Origin: Flavobacterium undicola
GTDB lineage: Bacteria > Bacteroidota > Bacteroidia > Flavobacteriales > Flavobacteriaceae
NCBI RefSeq assembly: GCF_009909155.2
Contig: NZ_JAAAPM020000001.1
Coordinates: forward strand, 62,001-126,000
Direction: 5' to 3'
DNA length: 64,000 nucleotides
A program made the position numbers and the translations under genes. Below the pieces are notes generated by a model. The model had not been told where the DNA came from. It made no database searches and saw only the letters and a program-made list of their open reading frames with translations. Positions 58,301 through 64,000 of the stretch are shown here, in pieces (the first letter of the stretch is position 1; each line of letters opens with the position of its first letter).

Positions 58301-59068
58301 TTAAACCCAACCCTCTCGTATCACTTTCCCTATGAGTTCAGCAGTAGTGGTGGTTGCTGTTTTTTTGAGCAATTTTTTTCGGTAAGTTTCTATGGTGCTT
58401 AACGATAAGGATAATTCACAAGCAATTTCCTTACTCACTTTTCCTGTAATTAGCAAATTGACAATTTGTTTTTCCCGTCTGGACAAAAAAGAGTTGGCAA
58501 TATATTTCTGTTCTACATCAATGTTTATATACGACGGCTCTCCATCGATTCCTATTATAGAAAATAGAGGTTTACCGCTTTCTTTAAGGTGTGATATATC
58601 GGTATGAACACATAATGATTTTGAAACATTGCCTTCGTCATCGTGTTCGATAGCAATAACTTGTTGTAGAATACGCATATATTCCCCATCACTTTTCCGA
58701 ATGCGATAGTCATACCTAAACTTGTATTTTTTTAATTTTTCTACGGGTAAATTTTTAACAAACAAGCAGGTAGAATGTTCAAAATTCATAAAATAAGGCA
58801 AATCTTCGGGATGAATTTTGCTCAAAAGAACATCTATCATCAGGTCTTCTGGTTTTATGCCTAAAACAGCTTCTGTGTGTTCACTCACATAATCAAATTG
58901 ACCCGTAGTAAGATCTAGAATGATATAATAAAAATCACCTACTTGAAAAACGTTGAGTAGTTTTTTATAAACTTCTATATCAAATTCTAATTTTTCTTTT
59001 GACTTATTCTCTATTGTAAGTGTTTTCCAAATATTTTGAACTTCGACGGTATTTTTTGGTTTATACAT
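58301..59068 (-). CDS. PAS-domain LuxR-type transcriptional regulator
   Basis: Residues of about 28-165 form a PAS/PAC sensory domain (FQVGDFYYIILDLTTGQFDYV, SKIHPEDLPYF, FRYDYRIRKSDGEYMRILQQ). The C-terminal 65 residues are a GerE/LuxR helix-turn-helix: FLSRREKQIVNLLITGKVSKEIA and LSLSLSTIETYRKKLLKK. No receiver domain or membrane segment is present, so it is a cytoplasmic one-component regulator. It lies 10 nt downstream of a truncated PAS paralog and probably shares its transcript. Its targets are unknown. The convergent lipoprotein is the only other intact gene in the inserted segment. Confidence 0.88.
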   Translation of the reverse strand: MYKPKNTVEVQNIWKTLTIENKSKEKLEFDIEVYKKLLNVFQVGDFYYIILDLTTGQFDYVSEHTEAVLGIKPEDLMIDVLLSKIHPEDLPYFMNFEHSTCLFVKNLPVEKLKKYKFRYDYRIRKSDGEYMRILQQVIAIEHDDEGNVSKSLCVHTDISHLKESGKPLFSIIGIDGEPSYINIDVEQKYIANSFLSRREKQIVNLLITGKVSKEIACELSLSLSTIETYRKKLLKKTATTTTAELIGKVIREGWV

Positions 59069-59078
59069 TTTTAGAAAG

Positions 59079-59360
59079 TTAAGTGAATGGACTGGTCTTC
59101 GGGATGAATTCTATCAAAAAAAAATCGGCAAGAGAAAAGCCTTTTGCACTCACACCTAATACTTTTTCAATATTTTCGCTTACAAAACCGAAATTAGCTC
59201 CAGGAACATTTATAATCATATAATAAAAATCCTCAACTTGAAATATGTTGAACAGTTTTTTATCTACTTCTAAATCAATAAACAGTTCTTCTGCTGACTT
59301 TTTAGGCCTTGTTATTGGTTTCCACATAATGCTAACTTCATTAAAGGTTGATTTTTTCAT
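59079..59360 (-). pseudogene. Truncated PAS paralog of the adjacent regulator, frameshifted
   Basis: A 93-residue frame similar to the N-terminus of the downstream regulator: FNIFQVEDFYYMIINVPGA against LNVFQVGDFYYIILDLTTG. The frame changes at a run of nine T (A-run at 59116-59124 on the plus strand). With ten T it would continue FFFDRIHPEDQ, matching LLSKIHPEDLP in the intact gene. Even when corrected it stops within about ten more codons, right before the next start. It therefore lacks most of the PAS domain and the DNA-binding domain. It is probably the remnant of a tandem duplication. Confidence 0.75.
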
Positions 59361-59499
59361 GTTATGAATTTAACAGCAAGGAAATGTAAGTTTTTTTTAC
59401 CAAAATATACTCTTTGGTGATTTAAATTTTAAAATAAATAAATTAGGATTTGTAATTATTTTTTGAAAACAAATGCCCTAGCTCTAATTACGTCACTTT

Positions 59500-59681
59500 A
59501 TTTTATTTGCAATTTTTATTAACAATCTGACCGAAAATTTATACATTTCAGTCTCAAATATTTAGCATGACAACATCCGATTTATTTTACGTATTGGCTT
59601 TGCAAAGAGTAGAAGGCGTAGGCGACATCATGGCGAAAAAATTAATCAGCCATTGTGGCTCGGCAGAAGCTGTGTTTAAAA
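59500..59681. repeat. Direct repeat of dprA promoter and 5' end, right copy
   Basis: Intact copy of the duplicated block, containing the functional dprA start at 59567. It matches 57023-57204. The upstream 59361-59499 stretch is AT-rich and holds no gene. Confidence 0.93.
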
Positions 59682-60667
59682 CCAAAACTAACCAACTGGC
59701 AACAATTGATGGCATAGGCAGTATATTACTGAAAAACCTAAAAGACCAAAGCATATTTGACAAAGCCAATAAAGAATTGGAATTCATCCAAAACAATAAT
59801 ATTAACGTTTCTTATTTTCAAGACGACAATTACCCCGACAAACTCAAACATTGCGTTGACGCACCTGTAGTATTATTTACCGCCGGGAATATTAATTTAA
59901 AAAACAGAAAGATAATTAGCATTGTGGGAACGCGCCAAATCACTTCTTATGGAATGGAATTTTGCAAAAAACTAATTGAAGATTTGGCACCACTCGACCC
60001 AATCATCGTTAGTGGTTTTGCTTATGGAGTAGATATTGTAGCACATCAACTAGCTATGGAAAACAATTTACAAACCATTGGGGTGCTCGCTCATGGTTTA
60101 AACCAAATTTATCCTAAAAACCACAAGAAATATATGGCTAAGATGGAAACCAACGGCGGTTTTATGACCGAGTTTTGGAGTTCGACTAATCCCGACAAAG
60201 AAAATTTCGTAAAAAGAAACCGGATTGTAGCGGGTATTGCCGAAGCTACCATTGTTATCGAATCGGCTGATAGAGGTGGTTCATTAATTACCGCCAACAT
60301 GGCGAATGATTACAACCGCGATGTTTTTGCCGTTCCAGGTCGCACCACCGACAAATACAGCGCAGGTTGCAACAACCTCATCAAAACCCAAAAAGCAAAT
60401 GTACTCACCAGCTCCGCCGATTTGATTTACATGCTCAATTGGGACATAAAAGAGGAAACGAAAGCAATACAAAAACAATTGTTTGTTTCCCTTGATAGCG
60501 ACGAACAAAAAATATACGATTACCTCTTAAAAACAGGAAAAGAATTAATGGATATTATTGCGTTGGAATGCGAATTCCCTATTTACCGAATCTCGGCTTT
60601 ATTATTAAACATGGAACTCAAAGGCGTGATTCGTCCATTGCCGGGAAAATTGTTTGAGGCGATTTAG
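59567..60667 (+). CDS. dprA: DNA-processing protein DprA
   Basis: It loads RecA onto incoming single-stranded DNA during natural transformation. The N-terminal helix-hairpin-helix-like region is RVEGVGDIMAKKLI. The Rossmann-type core follows: ISIVGTRQITSYG, VSGFAYGVDIVAHQLAM, TIGVLAHGLNQIYPKNH, NRIVAGIAEATIVIESADRGGSL and VFAVPGRTTDKYSAGCNNLI. The C-terminal about 65 residues form the winged-helix DML1-like domain. The length of 366 residues is typical. Its promoter and first 38 codons are duplicated 2.48 kb upstream, but the gene itself looks intact. Confidence 0.96.
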   Translation: MTTSDLFYVLALQRVEGVGDIMAKKLISHCGSAEAVFKTKTNQLATIDGIGSILLKNLKDQSIFDKANKELEFIQNNNINVSYFQDDNYPDKLKHCVDAPVVLFTAGNINLKNRKIISIVGTRQITSYGMEFCKKLIEDLAPLDPIIVSGFAYGVDIVAHQLAMENNLQTIGVLAHGLNQIYPKNHKKYMAKMETNGGFMTEFWSSTNPDKENFVKRNRIVAGIAEATIVIESADRGGSLITANMANDYNRDVFAVPGRTTDKYSAGCNNLIKTQKANVLTSSADLIYMLNWDIKEETKAIQKQLFVSLDSDEQKIYDYLLKTGKELMDIIALECEFPIYRISALLLNMELKGVIRPLPGKLFEAI

Positions 60668-60686
60668 ACGAATATTAAAAAACCGC

Positions 60687-60727
60687 AGATTCGCAGATTT
60701 TTAAGCAATCTGCAAATCTATTTTTTA
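60687..60727 (+). terminator. Intrinsic terminator of dprA
   Basis: AGATTCGCAGATT (60687-60699) pairs with AATCTGCAAATCT (60707-60719) with one mismatch and a 7-nt loop. A run of T at 60721-60726 follows, 20 nt after the dprA stop. Confidence 0.75.
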
Positions 60728-60791
60728 AATAGAATAAAAGATTCCCAGTAAAAGTTTTAAATACTACGTTAATACAAAGAAATATTTTAGT

Positions 60792-61925
60792 TTACTTGTT
60801 TTTATCAATTTTACTATCATCTTTAATTGACGATATGTTTTTTTTAGCATTTATTTGTAATTCTGCATTTGTTATCTCTTTAGTATTAATATTATACAGA
60901 TATTTTTTTCCATATATTTTAACGTTTTTATCGTTTATTTGAACATTTGTTGATTTCTCAAAACCCAATTTTTCCCTAACTCTTGCTAGAACACCATTGG
61001 CTACAGCCGAAGCTTTTTCAGCCCCTATTTTCAACAAAGCATCTACTTCTTCTAGATTGTTGATATAATAGTGGTATTTCTCTCTTTCGATTTTGAAAGT
61101 TTCACAGATTAATTCAAACAAAGCTTGTTTGGCGTGACCGTAACCATAATTCCCACCTAAATAATTGGCTCTCATAGTTGCAATTTGCTCTTCATTGGCT
61201 AACAAAGAATAAATCGCAAAAGCATTACAAGTATCTGGATTTTTAGGTTCTTCAAGTGGCGTACTGTCGGTTTCAATGCTCATTACCTGTTTGCGCAAAG
61301 CTTTATCTTCCAGAAAAATATTAATGATATTATTAGCCGATTTACTCATTTTTCCGCCATTGGTTCCCGGAATCAACATACTATCATCCTGAATTTTTGC
61401 TTCCGGAAGCACAAAAGTCTCTCCCAACTGATGATTAAAACGGGAAGCTACATCACGCGTCATTTCTAAATGTTGCAATTGATCTTTCCCAACAGGAACA
61501 ATATCAGCATCGTATAACAAAATATCAGCAGCCATCAACATAGGATACGAAAACAAACCTGCATTTACATCGTCTAATCTATCCGCTTTATCTTTGAAAG
61601 AATGCGCCAAAGTCAATCTTTGATACGGAAAAAAACAACTCAAATACCAAGACAATTCCGCTGTTTGTGGCACATCCGACTGTCTGTAGAAAACCACTTT
61701 GTTTACATCTAATCCAAAAGCAAGCCAGGCTGCTGCAACGCTGTACGTATTATTTCTTAAGGTTTCTCCATCTTTTATCTGGGTAACCGAATGCAAATCG
61801 GCAATAAAAAGGAAAGATTCGTTTTCAGAATTATTAGATAATTGTATTGCTGGAATAATTGCTCCAAGTAAGTTCCCTAAATGTGGAGTTCCTGTACTTT
61901 GAACTCCCGTAAGTATTTTTGCCAT
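60792..61925 (-). CDS. trpS: Tryptophan--tRNA ligase with C-terminal extension
   Basis: Class I aminoacyl-tRNA synthetase charging tRNA-Trp. The HIGH-type motif is TPHLGN (about 13-18), and the KMSKS motif is GGKMSKSANN (near 195). The core text (FFPYQRLTLAHSFKDKADR, LLYDADIVPVGKDQLQHLE) is standard. The usual protein ends near residue 322 after VLARVREKLGF. Here about 55 extra residues follow, rich in Lys, Asn and Ile (NVKIYGKKYLYNINTKE, KDDSKIDKNK). The tail looks like translated spacer after loss of the normal stop codon, or a lineage-specific addition. The enzyme core is complete. Confidence 0.95.
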   Translation of the reverse strand: MAKILTGVQSTGTPHLGNLLGAIIPAIQLSNNSENESFLFIADLHSVTQIKDGETLRNNTYSVAAAWLAFGLDVNKVVFYRQSDVPQTAELSWYLSCFFPYQRLTLAHSFKDKADRLDDVNAGLFSYPMLMAADILLYDADIVPVGKDQLQHLEMTRDVASRFNHQLGETFVLPEAKIQDDSMLIPGTNGGKMSKSANNIINIFLEDKALRKQVMSIETDSTPLEEPKNPDTCNAFAIYSLLANEEQIATMRANYLGGNYGYGHAKQALFELICETFKIEREKYHYYINNLEEVDALLKIGAEKASAVANGVLARVREKLGFEKSTNVQINDKNVKIYGKKYLYNINTKEITNAELQINAKKNISSIKDDSKIDKNK

Positions 61926-61956
61926 TATGATTTATTTCTATCGCTGTAGTTTTGTT

Positions 61957-62046
61957 TTACCGCAAAGTTCGCAAAGATTTTTACAAAACCCACATCGTTA
62001 TTTTTTTTCTACCGCAAAGATTACAAAGTTTTTCGCAAAGTCCGCA
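61957..62046. repeat. cgcaaag-type repeats downstream of the GxxExxY gene
   Basis: Two units: accgcaaagttcgcaaag (starting about 61959) and ACCGCAAAGATTACAAAGTT, starting at 62011 and continuing to 62040. The second is the left arm of an inverted repeat that encloses the GxxExxY gene, its partner being 62451-62481. Confidence 0.8.
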
Positions 62047-62059
62047 ATTTTCCTTCTTT

Positions 62060-62437
62060 TTATAAATTATTTACAACTCTTCTGATTCCGTTTTTCAACA
62101 AAACTTCATTGAAATTTATCAATAATCCAAGTTTATAATTTCCCAGTTTTAAATACGTTAAAGTTTGAGCAAGATGAATTACACTTAAAGACTCCACACT
62201 TTTAAGCTCTACAATTAATTTATTTTCAACCAATAAATCAACCCGATACCCACAATCTAATTTTACTTCTTCAAAAATTACTGGCATCGGTTTCTCTTTT
62301 TCAACAAAAAGTCCCGCCTTATTTATTTTGTAAAATAAACATTCTTTGTATGTGTTTTCCAACAAACCTGGACCAAGTGTTTTATGAACTTCAATCGCTA
62401 AACCAATTACAACTTTGGAAATATCATTTTCTGTCAT
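62060..62437 (-). CDS. GxxExxY protein (PDDEXK-like fold)
   Basis: A 125-residue cytoplasmic protein with the family motif GLLENTY (GxxExxY) in VHKTLGPGLLENTYKECL. Further conserved text resembles a PD-(D/E)xK nuclease core: VDLLVENKLIVELKSVESL, with Asp and a Glu-x-Lys triad. Function is unknown. The start is set at the ATG at 62437 (MTENDISKVVIGLA). The longer frame to 62494 would only translate the flanking repeat. The gene is enclosed by about 30-bp inverted repeats at 62011-62040 and 62451-62481 and interrupts the otherwise conserved trpS - plsC neighbourhood, which suggests a mobile unit. Confidence 0.85.
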   Translation of the reverse strand: MTENDISKVVIGLAIEVHKTLGPGLLENTYKECLFYKINKAGLFVEKEKPMPVIFEEVKLDCGYRVDLLVENKLIVELKSVESLSVIHLAQTLTYLKLGNYKLGLLINFNEVLLKNGIRRVVNNL

Positions 62438-62450
62438 CGTTACTTTTTTA

Positions 62451-62481
62451 CTTTGCGAAAAAACTTTGGGCTCTTTGCGGT
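62451..62481. repeat. Right inverted repeat of the GxxExxY unit
   Basis: Read on the minus strand it begins ACCGCAAAGAGCCCAAAGTT and ends TTTTCGCAAAG. It agrees with the left arm at 62011-62040 at about 27 positions with one gap. It lies just upstream of the GxxExxY start. Confidence 0.82.
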
Positions 62482-62544
62482 TAATTCTTACCAAATTTAA
62501 TTGTTTTTAATAAAAGTTACTTAGGATTCCTTATTTTTGGTCAC

Positions 62545-63333
62545 ATGAAAGGCATAAAAACAATTTTCTGGATTCTTTGGCGCATTTGGTTTTACATCCT
62601 TATGGCGATACCTATTTTAATTATGTTTCCATTTTTAGTACTTTCAATTCTCTCCGAAAAAGGCTACCCTTACTTTTTTATTATGGCTCGAATGTGGGCT
62701 AAATTTATTCTATTCGGAATGGGATTTCGTTACAAAGTAGATAGCGAACAAACTGTTGAAGAAAACAAAAGCTATATGATTGTGGCCAATCATACCTCAA
62801 TGGCCGATATTATGTTGATGCTCGCCATCATTAAAAATCCTTTTGTATTTGTGGGCAAGCAAGAACTGGCTCGAATTCCGATTTTCGGTTTTTTCTACAA
62901 AAGAACTTGCATTTTAGTTGACCGAAGCAATTCCCAAAGCCGAATGGCTGTTTTTACTAAGGCTCATAAACGAATTGAACGTGGCCTAAGCGTGTGCATC
63001 TTTCCCGAAGGTGGTGTTCCAGATGACGAATCGGTAGTTTTAGACCATTTTAAAGAAGGAGCTTTTAAATTAGCCATCAAGCATCAAATTCCGATTTTAC
63101 CTATCAGTTTTGGAGACAATAAAGAACGATTTCCTTATACTTTTTTTGCTGGAAGTCCCGGGATTATGCGTGTAAAAATCCACAAACAAGTAGAGACTTT
63201 TGGTAAAAGTGAAATTAACCGAAAAGAAATTCGAGAACAGGTTAGAAACACCATTTATACACAATTAGTTGCGTTTGAAACTGAAAAAGAAATTGAAACC
63301 GTTAAAACAAAAAAAAATCACCTAGTCGATTAG
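62545..63333 (+). CDS. plsC: 1-acyl-sn-glycerol-3-phosphate acyltransferase
   Basis: Inner-membrane enzyme that adds the second acyl chain to form phosphatidic acid. An N-terminal hydrophobic segment (IWFYILMAIPILIMFPFLVL) is followed by the catalytic box NHTSMAD (His83-x4-Asp88), the substrate block VFVGKQELARIPIFG, and IFPEGGVPDDE (near 152-162). The length of 262 residues is normal. The last codons and the stop are part of the terminator hairpin at 63314-63343, so the RNA signal and the C-terminal sequence KNHLVD overlap. Confidence 0.94.
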   Translation: MKGIKTIFWILWRIWFYILMAIPILIMFPFLVLSILSEKGYPYFFIMARMWAKFILFGMGFRYKVDSEQTVEENKSYMIVANHTSMADIMLMLAIIKNPFVFVGKQELARIPIFGFFYKRTCILVDRSNSQSRMAVFTKAHKRIERGLSVCIFPEGGVPDDESVVLDHFKEGAFKLAIKHQIPILPISFGDNKERFPYTFFAGSPGIMRVKIHKQVETFGKSEINRKEIREQVRNTIYTQLVAFETEKEIETVKTKKNHLVD

Positions 63334-63343
63334 GTGATTTTTT
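63314..63343 (+). terminator. Terminator overlapping the end of plsC
   Basis: AAAATCACCTA (63314-63324) pairs with TAGGTGATTTT (63331-63341) around GTCGAT, followed by more T. The stop codon TAG (63331-63333) is the first triplet of the right arm. The A-run before it allows bidirectional use by the lipoprotein gene on the other strand. Confidence 0.9.
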
Positions 63344-63364
63344 TATACTTTAATGACAAAGTGA

Positions 63365-63772
63365 TTATTGAGTAACAACAACATTCACATCCTCAAACAC
63401 ATCTGCGCCGGCAACGTCTTTACCTTTATAAAACTTAAATATATAGGTTCCTGCTGTTGTTGGCGCGAAATTAAAAGAAACCTCAGACAATGGTGGCAAT
63501 ACTTGCGTACAACTTTCTCCATCTTTTACATCAGCATAAATAGCTATTGTTCTCGTATTACTATCTGAATAATAATATATACCTCTATAATTATAACAAG
63601 CTGTTGGTTTTTGGTACTTTAACTTTACTTCATGTGTAGCCCCTACAGTAAAAGTGGCTGGCAGCGTGTAACTATCAATTGGCAAAACATAGTTAGTGTA
63701 TCTATCCGGTTCATCTACACTACAACTTAATAATGTGGTCATCAAGACTAAAAACAGGGCGATTTTTTTCAT
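63365..63772 (-). CDS. Small lipoprotein, probably Ig-like fold
   Basis: A 135-residue lipoprotein with MKKIALFLVLMTTLLSC (Cys17). The mature part is beta-rich and ends in PTTAGTYIFKFYKGKDVAGADVFEDVNVVV, similar in style to small Ig-like or Greek-key lipoproteins of this phylum. Two cysteines (in ACYNYRG and ESCTQVL) could form a disulfide. No family is recognised, and neighbours give no hint of function. It converges on plsC. Confidence 0.72.
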   Translation of the reverse strand: MKKIALFLVLMTTLLSCSVDEPDRYTNYVLPIDSYTLPATFTVGATHEVKLKYQKPTACYNYRGIYYYSDSNTRTIAIYADVKDGESCTQVLPPLSEVSFNFAPTTAGTYIFKFYKGKDVAGADVFEDVNVVVTQ

Positions 63773-63897
63773 TTTTTTGATTTTATAAATTAATAATCTA
63801 TCGTTGATTCTTTTATAAAGACAGCATCGAATGAAAAAGGTTGCTTATAAAAACGTATTTTTTTGGAAAAAATTACATCCAGACTCTATTTTGAACA

Positions 63898-63928
63898 AAA
63901 AAATGCCCGACAATTGTCGGGCATTTTT
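63898..63928. terminator. Bidirectional intrinsic terminator
   Basis: The perfect 22-bp palindrome at 63903-63924 (ATGCCCGACA mirrored around AATT) is flanked by A- and T-runs. It follows the stop of the gene entering from the right edge and lies upstream of the lipoprotein. Confidence 0.9.
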
Positions 63929-63950
63929 AGTATTTGAAAGATTAAACCAA

Positions 63951-64000
63951 TTAGTTTTCAGCTAATTCTTTAATTCTAGCTTTGATTTTTTCTTCTAATT
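63951..64000 (-). CDS. C-terminal fragment of a gene continuing beyond the window
   Basis: The last 15 codons read LEEKIKARIKELAEN and a stop (TAA at 63951-63953 on the minus strand), followed by a strong terminator. The charged helical tail is not enough to name the protein. Confidence 0.6.
   Translation of the reverse strand, partial: LEEKIKARIKELAEN

Noticed and set aside
57023..59681. Segment as a classical transposon or insertion sequence
   Set aside because: No transposase or integrase gene and no terminal inverted repeats were seen. The flanks are direct repeats of dprA itself.
62438..62494. N-terminal extension of the GxxExxY protein from 62494
   Set aside because: The extra codons only translate the flanking cgcaaag repeat. 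The conserved protein starts at MTENDISK.

Overview
The window comes from an AT-rich Bacteroidota genome, most likely Flavobacterium or a close relative. Evidence: a SusC/SusD pair, many lipoprotein signals ending in SC, an HU-like/SPOR protein, the core order SPOR gene - dprA - trpS - plsC, and several families of intergenic hairpin repeats. No rRNA, tRNA, CRISPR array or insertion sequence was recognised.

Region 1 (1-54648) is almost one continuous minus-strand polysaccharide utilisation locus (PUL). From upstream to downstream it holds: a GH141-like beta-helix enzyme fused to a rhamnose-mutarotase-like domain; a Gfo/Idh/MocA dehydrogenase overlapping a sodium:solute symporter; a degenerate M23-like protein; GH78; two beta-propeller proteins; GH2; GH106; an SGNH esterase; a DUF5703-type (GH95-like) protein; a PL1 pectate lyase with accessory domains; GH127; then a 385-bp control region with two perfect LacI-type palindromes; SusC; SusD; PL1; DUF3826; PL1; a two-module beta-helix/DUF6298-like protein; GH140 (apiosidase family); GH28; a GH43-like lipoprotein; a sialidase-like propeller; GH78; a CE19-like esterase; GH95; and a truncated MGH1-like glycosidase at the left edge. 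GH140 together with GH141, GH95, GH127, GH106, GH78, GH2, GH28, PL1 and a CE19-like esterase points to rhamnogalacturonan-II (RG-II) or another apiose-bearing pectin. No sulfatase, PL9, PL11 or GH105 is visible.

The proposed division of labour is an inference. PL1 and GH28 cut the homogalacturonan backbone, esterases remove methyl and acetyl groups, SusCD imports oligosaccharides, exo-glycosidases strip side chains, and the symporter and dehydrogenase handle a released monosaccharide. A plus-strand AraC-type regulator (54929-55879) sits divergently at the upstream end.

Region 2 (56 kb to the end) is chromosomal core: an HU-like/SPOR protein, dprA, trpS, plsC, and small lipoproteins. It has two disruptions. 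A 2.48-kb segment carrying an orphan lipoprotein and two PAS genes is inserted at dprA and flanked by about 180-bp direct repeats of the dprA promoter and first 38 codons. A GxxExxY protein gene is enclosed by about 30-bp inverted repeats.

A notable pattern is that the PUL spacers carry at least six strong hairpins just upstream of start codons. Four belong to one family with compensatory stem changes. In two genes a dispersed repeat appears to form part of the secretion-signal coding sequence.
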